DNA of 16,148 bases from Hahellaceae bacterium (GTDB taxonomy: Bacteria > Pseudomonadota > Gammaproteobacteria > Pseudomonadales > Oleiphilaceae): positions 1-16,148 of the forward strand of contig JADJWY010000022.1 of assembly GCA_016716085.1 (NCBI GenBank). Reading direction: 5' to 3'. Positions 8,677 to 16,148 of this stretch are shown in pieces; the first letter of the stretch is position 1; each line of letters opens with the position of its first letter. The notes below the pieces were generated by a model that did no database searches, was not told where the DNA came from, and saw only the letters and a list, made by a program, of their open reading frames with translations. A program made the translations under genes and the position numbers.

Positions 8677-9537
8677 CTACTCTTCTTCGAGCAGGGGCAA
8701 ATCACAATCATCGCAGCGAATATTCAATTCCGGCTTGCCCCACACCTTCAGGTGACAACCCTTACAGTAGTATTTGTGGCGGTTGGATTTGTTGAGGGGC
8801 CGGGTGGACGGAATGTGCTGAATGTTCTGAACAGCATCGTCCTCCCGCGGCTGGAATGGCAGGGATTCCAAAAAGGCCTGTTGCAGCTCTGCCAGACTGA
8901 AGGGAAAGCGAGGGTCGCCCGGCACTGCATCCGGCTGGTTCAGGTTTTGTACGACCGGTCGGACGATCGACGCAACGGGCTTTGCCTCCGCCGCCGTTTT
9001 AGCCTGGGCTGAATAGACCGGTGTGGTGGGTGTCCGGCGCTCCACAGGGAACGCATCCACCCAATCCAGTTGCAGACCGGTGGCCATGATGCCCGCGCAG
9101 GCCTGCAAAAATGCGCCGTCCTCCAGAATATAATCCGACATGGTCTGACCTACGATGTCCCCGCCTGGTTCGCCGGTGGTGGATGGCATCAGGCCGATGT
9201 CGATCATCTTGCGGGCCCATTCCTCGTTGTGATAACCCCGGCGGCTGGGCTGACCACTGTGGGCCTGCCAGATATGAACCATTTCGTGGCATAATGTTTG
9301 AAAAATCTCGATCAGCGGATAATGCGCAAAATACTCCGGATTGATCGCCAGCTCATCGATATAGCGCTGTTCCGACCGATTGAACCAGCGCTTGAAAGAC
9401 ACATAACCCATCAGCCGCTTTTGGCGCTGAAAGGTGATTAGGCACGGTGGCAATACCCCCTCAAACAGGGTGCGATTGAAGTAATCGTACGCCTGCTGGA
9501 AGAAGTGGTAGGTTTCCGGAGTGGGTGTCTGGGTCAT
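8677..9537 (-). CDS. SprT-like zinc metallopeptidase with C-terminal zinc ribbon (transposon cargo)
   Basis: This 286-aa protein has a SprT-like domain at about residues 8-130. The metal site is HEMVH (H84, E85, H88) in FQTLCHEMVHIWQAHSG, with a likely third histidine ligand in GYHNEEW (H103). A linker rich in alanine and proline (about 165-245) leads to a C-terminal zinc ribbon with two CxxC pairs (C258/C261 and C275/C278). The fold is shared with eukaryotic Spartan/SPRTN, which degrades DNA-crosslinked proteins. Bacterial members like this one are poorly characterised, so a role in clearing protein-DNA adducts is inference. It converges on tnpA with a 15-bp gap. A perfect AGGAGG lies upstream at 9560-9555, but 17 nt from the ATG, which is longer than usual. 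An in-frame stop just before the ATG rules out a longer form. Confidence 0.88.
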   Translation of the reverse strand: MTQTPTPETYHFFQQAYDYFNRTLFEGVLPPCLITFQRQKRLMGYVSFKRWFNRSEQRYIDELAINPEYFAHYPLIEIFQTLCHEMVHIWQAHSGQPSRRGYHNEEWARKMIDIGLMPSTTGEPGGDIVGQTMSDYILEDGAFLQACAGIMATGLQLDWVDAFPVERRTPTTPVYSAQAKTAAEAKPVASIVRPVVQNLNQPDAVPGDPRFPFSLAELQQAFLESLPFQPREDDAVQNIQHIPSTRPLNKSNRHKYYCKGCHLKVWGKPELNIRCDDCDLPLLEEE

Positions 9538-9807
9538 TGATCAATTTTTACTTTCCTCCTTTCTTATATATATGTCCGCAATGCATACTCACAAAAGTTA
9601 ACCATAAACTTCTTAGTATTCGTTTAGTATACAGTGGCTTTAGCTCGGCATGTAAAAGAGTGCATGGCATCGTTACCTGCACCCTGTTTGCAATATTTTC
9701 TGGTTCTACTAATGCAAATTCTGATCAATAGACACAAGCATCCGCTCGGGTGATGGCATTATATTGATTGGTAAACGATCGATATTTCTTTTTGGATGGT
9801 ATTGGGG
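9538..9807. other. AT-rich intergenic region between the SprT-like gene and the SpvB/Rhs gene
   Basis: This 270-bp divergent spacer has no credible gene and must hold the promoters of both flanking genes. The SprT-like side carries AGGAGG on the minus strand at 9560-9555 and an AT-rich TATATATA tract just beyond it. Two copies of TTAGTAT lie close together at about 9613-9632. A TATATT at 9760-9765 could be a -10 element for the SpvB/Rhs gene but has no good -35 partner. The right end of the Tn3 module should fall here, yet I see no repeat matching the left side. Confidence 0.4.
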
Positions 9808-12800
9808 ATGAAAAGCACTTTGCCAATTCGCGCACTGTCACGCGCATTAACCTCTCTTGTAGCGTTTTTTTATTTGTTTTCTATCCCTGCTCTGGCAGAT
9901 GACACTGTCGGGTATTTAAAAGGCGCCTTTTCAGTAAATGAAATGGGTGCCGCTACATACAGCATTCCGCTGGATGTACCGCCCGGCCTCAACGATATGA
10001 CACCTAAAGTGTCGCTCAATTATTCCAGTCAGGGTGGTAATGGCGAATTGGGTTTGGGTTGGAGTCTGTCCGGCTTTGATTCTATCTCACGCTGCCCTCT
10101 CACATTGGAAGTGGATGGAGACATTGATCCAGTTGACTATGACAGTAACGATCAATTTTGCTTAAGTGGCAGTCGGTTGATTTGGGATTCATCTGCAGGT
10201 TATTACATAGACGCGAACAATGGCATTGTGAAGGCAATTCCCATTGGCAACGTCACAGACCCACAAGGGGGTTCAAGTCCCACATCCTGGGAGGTCCACT
10301 TAAATAATGGCAACATCGCCTATTACGGAGCGAGAGCCAATGGAACTAGCGCAGCCGCGAGAATTTACAAGAATGCTACGTCCTCCAGCATTTTTTCTTG
10401 GAAGATTTCCGAATTAAAGGATCGGTTCAATAACTCAATCTACTATTACTATACTGAGAATCGTGCCCAAGGCATCAATATCTTCGACAAGATTACTTAT
10501 GGTCTTAATCAAAACTTTCAGATCAAATTTAATTGGGAAACTCGGCCTGACAGAATCACGTTAACAAGTGTTGGCTCATCTACGAGGCTTTTGAACACTC
10601 GCATTAACAAGATAACTGTGCTCAGGGGCAGCTCAGAAGTATTGTCTTTCAAGATTAATTATGAACCTTCCGCACTAGCATTTTCTTTAGTTAAATCGAT
10701 TATCAAATGTTCCTCAGTAGGATGTGTGCAACCTAGCACCATGCAATGGAAGGAAACTCCTTTCGGCTTTAGTTCAGCAAATTATGGCCCTGCAATACGC
10801 TTGGGACCTGGCCTTAGCGAGACAAACTTTGACTTAAGCCGATACAAATATATTGATTTTAACTCAGACGGGATTATGGATATTTTCCGAATCAACGGCT
10901 GGGGTTCTACCGCGAATGCAGATATCTTCATATTCAAAGGCGATGGAACTTGGGTTCAATGGGTTGGACCTGCGATCCATGTTAGCTCTGGGATAGATAA
11001 TGCATCGTTGGATATTAACAGAATACGATTTGGGGACTTCAACGGCGATGGCATTATTGATGTCTATCGTGTTAACGGTTGGGGCACAGCCGAACAGGCA
11101 GATATATTTTTATTTAACGCGGACGGGACATATCATCCAATTAAAGGCCCAAGCCACCCCATTTCATCAAATAGAAATGACGCCAATTTCGATATTAGCC
11201 GTCTTCGATTCCTTGATTTTGACGGTGACGGAATAACGGATGTATTTCGATTAAATGGGTGGGGGACCACCGAAAATGCAGACATTTTCTTGTTTAAACC
11301 TGATGGCAGCTACGAATCTCGCCAAGGGCCTTCATTTTATTTATGGAACTCAACCACCGTAGCAGATTCGGACATGAAGCGGGTCATGTTTGGTGATTTC
11401 AACGGTGATGGTATCACTGACATAATTAGAATTAATGGTGCAAATTCATCTGCTGTTTCTGACGTGTTTTTGTTTAAAGCTGATGGCAGCTATGTACGGG
11501 TAGATGGCCCTATCTTTACTCTAGGGAGAGGCATTGACGAAGTTAATTTCGACTTGAGTCGCGTGCGTCTACACGATTTTAACGGTGATGGAATTACTGA
11601 TATATACCGCATCAACGGGTGGGGTACCACATCTACTCCTGGTGATATTTTTCTATTCAATAGCGATGGCACCTTTGTGCCAAAACCCGGGCCAAGCACT
11701 CAAATAAGTGCCAGTGTCACCCGCGGATCAGTAGATCTTAATCGTATTCAGTTTGGCGATTTCAATGGCGATGGCCTAACTGACATTCTTCGCGTCAATG
11801 GCTGGGGGCAAACGGCACCCATAGATGTTTTCCTTTTTAACCCCGACGGCTCTTTCACTCAAAAAGTTGGACCTAGTGCCACTGTAAGTAACACCATTGA
11901 ATTCGCAAACTTCGATATTTCGAGGCTGCGTATTCTGGATCTAAACGCTGACGGCATTTCGGATATTTATAGAGTTAACGGTTGGGGCACCACGGAAGCA
12001 GATGACTGCTTTCTATTTAAGGCCGATGGCACGTTTGATCGCTATTCAGGCCCCAGCACCTATGTTGGTTCTGGTCTAGAGTACGCGCAGAGCGACATGA
12101 GCCGGCTGACGTTAGGCGATTTCAATGGAGATGGTGTTGTTGATTTGTTGCAGGTCAAGGGCTCACCTAGTGCCATCCCAAGCACGCTTCATACCAATAA
12201 CTTTACGCTTGCCCCCAAAACGTTTGATAACGGCACTTTGGTGATTTCGCCAAAACTTCAACATCTTCCCAAAAGTAGTCACTATCAAAGTGGCAGTGCA
12301 CCAAGCTATCCACTTGTAGAAAATCTTTTCCCGACCGCTATCGTAACAGCGGTTGATCAAAGCAACGGCATCGGCGGATTCAATCGAACCTCTTATGTGT
12401 ACGAAGGGCTAAAAACCCATCGCAAAGGGCTAGGTTTGCTTGGGTTTGAAAAAATCGAGGCTACGGATCATGCGTCTGGCATTCGAACCATTACCCATTA
12501 TTCGCTTGATTGGCAGTCAAAAACATCTGGAATGCCTTTATCGACGCAGACAATTGCTGCAAACGGCGTGGTTTTGGCTGAATCAATTAATCAACTTGAG
12601 AACCATTTTCAGGGTGTTTATACCAATCGCTACCTGCCCTTCATCAAAGCAACGACCACAATTCAACGGGATCTTGATGGCAGTGTTCTGAATACGACCA
12701 CCAAGGAAAACGTACTCAACAGCGATGGAAACATAGAGGATGATATTTCTTGTGTCACTCCAGACGAAATGACGAGTGGCGAAATTACCCCGTGCAACGC

Positions 12801-14592
12801 TATGGCTAATAGAGAAATCTATAAGCACACGCACTATAGCTATTATGACAAGAGTTTCGCACCCGACTTTAAGGCATTGGTACGTCGCAAAACCACCTCG
12901 GTTACAATTCCTGAAGCACCGCCTTTCCAACCTGCAACTGAAACACGTGTGGTTGAATACGATTACTTCCCAACTAACGGCAAGGTCAAGCATGAAACAC
13001 TTGAACCTGACAACACCACGTTGTGGCTGAAAAAGTCCTACACCTATCATTCCACCGGACAGACACTCACCGAAATGGTATCCGGGGCTAACATAGCAAG
13101 CCGAACGGAAACCATTGTATTTGATTCAACAACGAAACTGCCTACCCAGCGCAAAAATGCGCTGCAACATGTGACACAACTAAAGTATGAAGATACTCGT
13201 TTTCCCTGGATGGTGACCAAGGTGATCGCGCCGGACGGGAATTGGACCAAGACGGTATTAGATAGTTGGGGTAAGGGTGTTCGTACGGAGCAAGGATTCG
13301 GGACTACCGTGTCCAACTGGTCTACCACTGATAGTCGTTGGTGTTATGGCGATGCGCTATGTGACGCTGCAAATGGTGAAGTCACCTATATTGCCGCGCA
13401 GACTTCAACGACTCAACCCAGTTACGTATTCTTTGATGAGCTAGGCAGAGAAGTCAGAAAACTATCTTCAGGCCTTAAAAATGGACAAGTCGAATCCATC
13501 GAACAAAGAACGGCTTATGACGAGCGAGGACAAGTCATCTGGGCAGGTCTACCACGCTTTTTAAGCGATACAACAGAACTCGGCACGGTCACGACATTTG
13601 ATGATCTTGGCAGACCACTGACTGTCACAGATCCAGCGCAAGAAACCAGTTCGATTCAATACTTTGGCCGCACAGTAGAATATACCGACGCCAAACAACA
13701 CCGAAAAACTGTCGTTAAAGACGGGCTTGGCCAGCAAGTTGAAGTTCGTGACAATCGTAACAATAGCATTTTCTATCGATACGATGCGTTCGGAAATCTG
13801 GTGTACATGGTTGATCCCGAAGGCAATGAAACCAAGATCAGCTATAACATTCGGGGATTTAAAACCGCAATTCGTGATCCGGACCTGGGGCACTGGCGAT
13901 ACACCCACGATGTTCTCGGTCAACTAATAGACCAAACAGATGCTAAAAACCAAACTACGCGTTCGTCCTATGATGTGCTTGGTCGGCTGACCAGTCGCAC
14001 GGATTATTGGGGTACATCCCAAGCCAGCACCAGCAATTGGTACTATGACGAAACCAATATCTCTGCGACTGCCGTTGGCAAACTGACGCGGACGACCAAT
14101 AATCGAAACTATTCGCAGACCCATTACTACGACAGTAAAGGGCGCCCATTCCAAACCACCACCACGATAGATGGTACTGGATTCACCAACTCCGTTACCT
14201 ATGACAACAATAATCGGGTAGTGGACACCACATACCCCAATGGTTATGTGGTTCAGAATCGCTATCACAGCAGCCTTGGCATGCTAGAGAAAGTGGTGGC
14301 GCCGGATGGTGACATCAACTCCGATAACGACTATACGTTCTGGCAGATCAATAGTACCGATGCCGCTGGCAATATGAACAGCGCGAACTTGGGCGGAATA
14401 ATTACTGCCTATGTCGCGCGCAACCAAGCAACAGGTGCTATCGAAAATATTCGTTCTACTGCAAGCTGGATGAGCAGCTATGTCTATCAGGATCTGTGTA
14501 CGCCTGGGATGCGGTTGGCAACCTGGAAACTTTTGATGATGTCGTTCAGGGCGTTTCAGAAGCCTACACCTACGATGATCTGTATCGCCTGA
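9808..14592 (+). CDS. Secreted SpvB/FG-GAP/Rhs-repeat protein, front part (cut by frameshift)
   Basis: This is the carrier part of a Tc-toxin-like or polymorphic-toxin protein: 1594 aa in this frame and more than 2,100 aa if the later frame is joined. A Sec signal peptide (residues 1-30, hydrophobic core LVAFFYLFSIP, cleavage after ALA) sends it out of the cytoplasm. The SpvB-type N-terminal domain follows (about 35-340; LKGAFSVNEMGAATYSIPLDV, GLGWSLSGFDSISRCPL). Eight FG-GAP/VCBS-like repeats cover about 350-780, then comes a TcB-like middle region and Rhs/YD repeats from about 1200 (YDAFGNLVYMVDPEGNETK). Fused SpvB, FG-GAP and Rhs domains resemble the TcB-TcC cocoon that encloses a toxic tip. 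The ATG at 9808 has GGATGG 9 nt upstream; an in-frame ATG at 9796 would add four residues. After codon 1563 the frame leaves Rhs-like sequence (LCTPGMRLATW) and stops at 14592, while Rhs sequence continues in another frame. A frameshift at about 14491-14500 explains this. Confidence 0.9.
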   Translation: MKSTLPIRALSRALTSLVAFFYLFSIPALADDTVGYLKGAFSVNEMGAATYSIPLDVPPGLNDMTPKVSLNYSSQGGNGELGLGWSLSGFDSISRCPLTLEVDGDIDPVDYDSNDQFCLSGSRLIWDSSAGYYIDANNGIVKAIPIGNVTDPQGGSSPTSWEVHLNNGNIAYYGARANGTSAAARIYKNATSSSIFSWKISELKDRFNNSIYYYYTENRAQGINIFDKITYGLNQNFQIKFNWETRPDRITLTSVGSSTRLLNTRINKITVLRGSSEVLSFKINYEPSALAFSLVKSIIKCSSVGCVQPSTMQWKETPFGFSSANYGPAIRLGPGLSETNFDLSRYKYIDFNSDGIMDIFRINGWGSTANADIFIFKGDGTWVQWVGPAIHVSSGIDNASLDINRIRFGDFNGDGIIDVYRVNGWGTAEQADIFLFNADGTYHPIKGPSHPISSNRNDANFDISRLRFLDFDGDGITDVFRLNGWGTTENADIFLFKPDGSYESRQGPSFYLWNSTTVADSDMKRVMFGDFNGDGITDIIRINGANSSAVSDVFLFKADGSYVRVDGPIFTLGRGIDEVNFDLSRVRLHDFNGDGITDIYRINGWGTTSTPGDIFLFNSDGTFVPKPGPSTQISASVTRGSVDLNRIQFGDFNGDGLTDILRVNGWGQTAPIDVFLFNPDGSFTQKVGPSATVSNTIEFANFDISRLRILDLNADGISDIYRVNGWGTTEADDCFLFKADGTFDRYSGPSTYVGSGLEYAQSDMSRLTLGDFNGDGVVDLLQVKGSPSAIPSTLHTNNFTLAPKTFDNGTLVISPKLQHLPKSSHYQSGSAPSYPLVENLFPTAIVTAVDQSNGIGGFNRTSYVYEGLKTHRKGLGLLGFEKIEATDHASGIRTITHYSLDWQSKTSGMPLSTQTIAANGVVLAESINQLENHFQGVYTNRYLPFIKATTTIQRDLDGSVLNTTTKENVLNSDGNIEDDISCVTPDEMTSGEITPCNAMANREIYKHTHYSYYDKSFAPDFKALVRRKTTSVTIPEAPPFQPATETRVVEYDYFPTNGKVKHETLEPDNTTLWLKKSYTYHSTGQTLTEMVSGANIASRTETIVFDSTTKLPTQRKNALQHVTQLKYEDTRFPWMVTKVIAPDGNWTKTVLDSWGKGVRTEQGFGTTVSNWSTTDSRWCYGDALCDAANGEVTYIAAQTSTTQPSYVFFDELGREVRKLSSGLKNGQVESIEQRTAYDERGQVIWAGLPRFLSDTTELGTVTTFDDLGRPLTVTDPAQETSSIQYFGRTVEYTDAKQHRKTVVKDGLGQQVEVRDNRNNSIFYRYDAFGNLVYMVDPEGNETKISYNIRGFKTAIRDPDLGHWRYTHDVLGQLIDQTDAKNQTTRSSYDVLGRLTSRTDYWGTSQASTSNWYYDETNISATAVGKLTRTTNNRNYSQTHYYDSKGRPFQTTTTIDGTGFTNSVTYDNNNRVVDTTYPNGYVVQNRYHSSLGMLEKVVAPDGDINSDNDYTFWQINSTDAAGNMNSANLGGIITAYVARNQATGAIENIRSTASWMSSYVYQDLCTPGMRLATWKLLMMSFRAFQKPTPTMICIA
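10801..12150 (+). repeat. Eight in-frame 180-bp FG-GAP/VCBS-like coding repeats
   Basis: Calcium-loop motifs of the form DFNGDGITD recur at codons starting 10855, 11035, 11215, 11395, 11575, 11758, 11938 and 12118, so every period is 180 bp except one of 183. Each unit also carries a RINGWGTT-like segment, a DIFLF strand, a second loop of the KADGT/NPDGS type, and a GP element before the next unit. The fourth unit lacks the GWG (RINGANSS) and the eighth is truncated after LLQVKG. The units are diverged at DNA level, so this is an old repeat array, probably a beta-propeller. Confidence 0.88.
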
Positions 14593-16148
14593 ATGACGTA
14601 GTTGCCAGCAACGGGATTAATTCGTCCATTCGATACGATGATCTGGGAAATATCCTGTCCAAAAGCGGTGTAGGTTCTTACGCATACAATGAAATAGCGG
14701 TACCTTCCGAATGCGGCGCTAACAATAGTGCGCCGGGGCCACATGCATTGCGCCGCATCACTGGCACAAAGGCTAATTATTTCTGTTATGACGCCAATGG
14801 CAATCTGGTTAAGGACAACAGCCGTCAACTTCAGTACAGCGCTTTCAATATACCTACTCAAATTACCAAGGGATCTACCGTTGTAAAATTTGACTACGGC
14901 CCCGAACGCAATCGTTTTAAACGCGAAGACAGTAGCGGTGGTTCTTCAACCACGACCTATACCATTGGCGATTACGAGAGAGTAAAAGAAGGCAGTGTTA
15001 CCAAGCACAAAATAACCATTGCAGGTGTGGCACAAGTAATCAAAACAGATGGCCAGTCGTTCACCGATATCAATTACTTTTTGAAAGACCATCTGGGCTC
15101 ATTAACCGCAATCGTCAACAAATATGGCACGGTTCTGGAAAACATGAGCTATGACGCGTGGGGTAGCCGCCGTCTAACCAATCTCACGTTGCTGGCCAAT
15201 CCGTACAGCTACCAGAATGGGATTACCCATCGAGGTTTTACGGGTCACGAGCAAGTAGATTCCGTGGGCCTGATACATATGAATGGCCGTGTCTACGACC
15301 CGATCATTGGACGTTTTCTGAGTGCTGATCCTTTTGTTCAAGCGCCCTCAAATCTTCAGAATCTAAATCGTTACAGCTACGTCATGAACAATCCGTTGAG
15401 CATGACGGACCCCAGTGGTTTTAATTGGTGGAAGGAGGTTAGAAGGGTGGCCTCTACAGTAGTTGGAGCCATCGTTGGTGCTGTTGTAGGTGCGGTAGCT
15501 GGATGTATTGCCGGAATTGGCGGAGGACCATATGGATGTATTGCTGGCGGGGCAGCTGGAGCCTACTACGGCTTCTTTGCCGGGGCCGCATTTGGATATT
15601 CGTATCGATATGCAAAAGACAAGGGTATCAAACATCATGATGCCCTTGACGGAGCCGCAAAGGCTGGAGCAACGTCGTTAGTAACTTCTTACGCCTCTAA
15701 TCTAGCGGGCACTTGGCTAGACTCAGTTAATTACGGAAATTCAGTTGTAGCGGAGGGTGTTACACGAGTCACAACCCACGCATTGATTGGCGGCACCATG
15801 GCCAAAGTAAACGGTGGAAAGTTCGCCGATGGTGCATTTGTGAGTGGTTTTCGCGAATTATATAGCTTCGGTTTTGCGTTAAATACTCCTAAGGGTTCAC
15901 TTGTCGAGTATGGGTTCTTTAGCTATGCGGAAAACGCTCCGCTAGCAATTTTAGAGCAGGCTGCCGTATCTGCTGCTGCTTCGAAAATTGCGGGCGTCAG
16001 TTCTTCTGATGCGTTTAGAGCAACAATCGCTAACGCAGTTCTCGCATCGATATTTAACGGTGCATCGCATAGAAAGTTTAGGGACGTTAAGAGAGACGAG
16101 ATCGATCGCCACGCTCCACATTCGTTAGGGGAAAATTACTTTGCTCGA
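14499..16148 (+). CDS. Rhs core and C-terminal toxin tip, in a shifted frame, open to the right edge
   Basis: The frame beginning YAWDAVGNLETFDD continues the Rhs repeats exactly where the upstream frame loses them and stays open for 550 codons to the window end. It has further YD repeats, then the Rhs-associated core (KDHLGSLTAIVNKYGTVLEN; GLIHMNGRVYDPIIGRFLSA; NRYSYVMNNP). PLSMTDPSGF at 15393-15422 fits the PxxxxDPxG[LF] motif where Rhs cores are cleaved from their variable tip. Beyond it, a glycine- and alanine-rich hydrophobic stretch (about 15450-15605; VVGAIVGAVVGAVAG) looks membrane-inserting. It is followed by HALIGGTMAKVNGGKFADGA, a segment type common in Rhs tips, and an unrecognised end (about 15900-16148). 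The catalytic part of the toxin and any immunity gene lie beyond the window. No start codon with a clear ribosome binding site was seen at the beginning of this frame, so it is best read as part of the 9808 gene. Confidence 0.85.

Noticed and set aside
9525..9731. Small plus-strand frame of 68 codons before the SpvB/Rhs gene
   Set aside because: It overlaps the start of the SprT-like gene on the opposite strand, lacks a ribosome binding site and has no recognisable features.
9760..9765. TATATT as the -10 element of the SpvB/Rhs gene
   Set aside because: No acceptable -35 sequence lies 16-18 bp upstream, so it is mentioned only in the intergenic entry.
10801..12150. Regular 180-bp spacing as a possible CRISPR or non-coding tandem array
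   Set aside because: The repeats are in frame within a long gene, diverged at DNA level and encode FG-GAP-like units, so they are protein repeats.
14491..14500. Programmed ribosomal frameshift in the SpvB/Rhs gene
   Set aside because: No slippery heptamer or clear downstream hairpin was seen at the switch point, so a simple indel or sequencing error is more likely.

Overview
The window looks like an accessory, transposon-rich stretch of a Proteobacterial chromosome or large plasmid. Gammaproteobacteria seems most likely from the style of the Tn3-family transposases, the PIN-domain toxin-antitoxin pair and the SpvB/Rhs protein, but nothing in the sequence fixes the species. No rRNA, tRNA, CRISPR array or housekeeping gene was seen.

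Region 1 (about 1-4270, minus strand) is a decayed Tn3-family element. A tyrosine recombinase (TnpI-like, 3978 to 2732) and a DUF4158-type Tn3 transposase (2703 past the left edge) lie in operon order. Both keep good ribosome binding sites and recognisable catalytic motifs, but both are broken by many frameshifts and stops. The transposase has kept almost its full length, so it decayed mainly through point changes and small indels. A possible terminal inverted repeat lies near 4226-4269.

Region 2 (about 4436-9537) is a better-preserved, apparently more GC-rich module. It has a PIN-domain toxin and its excisionase-type HTH antitoxin (minus strand, TAA directly followed by ATG), a divergently transcribed intact Tn3-family transposase of about 1005 aa with a complete D-D-E triad, and a convergent SprT-like zinc metallopeptidase. 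The pairing of a toxin-antitoxin system with a Tn3 transposase is a known arrangement. The SprT-like gene looks like cargo. I see no resolvase in this module and could not find its terminal repeats.

Region 3 (9808 to the right edge, plus strand) is one very large gene for a secreted polymorphic-toxin or insecticidal-Tc-like protein. It has a Sec signal peptide, an SpvB-type N-terminus, eight FG-GAP/VCBS-like repeats with a 60-residue period, Rhs/YD repeats, the Rhs core ending in a PxxxxDPxG motif, and a hydrophobic glycine-rich C-terminal tip that runs off the window. A single frameshift at about 14491-14500 splits it into a 1594-aa frame and a second frame that stays open to the end. If the shift is real the toxin tip is uncoupled from its carrier. 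If it is a sequencing error the protein is longer than 2,100 aa.
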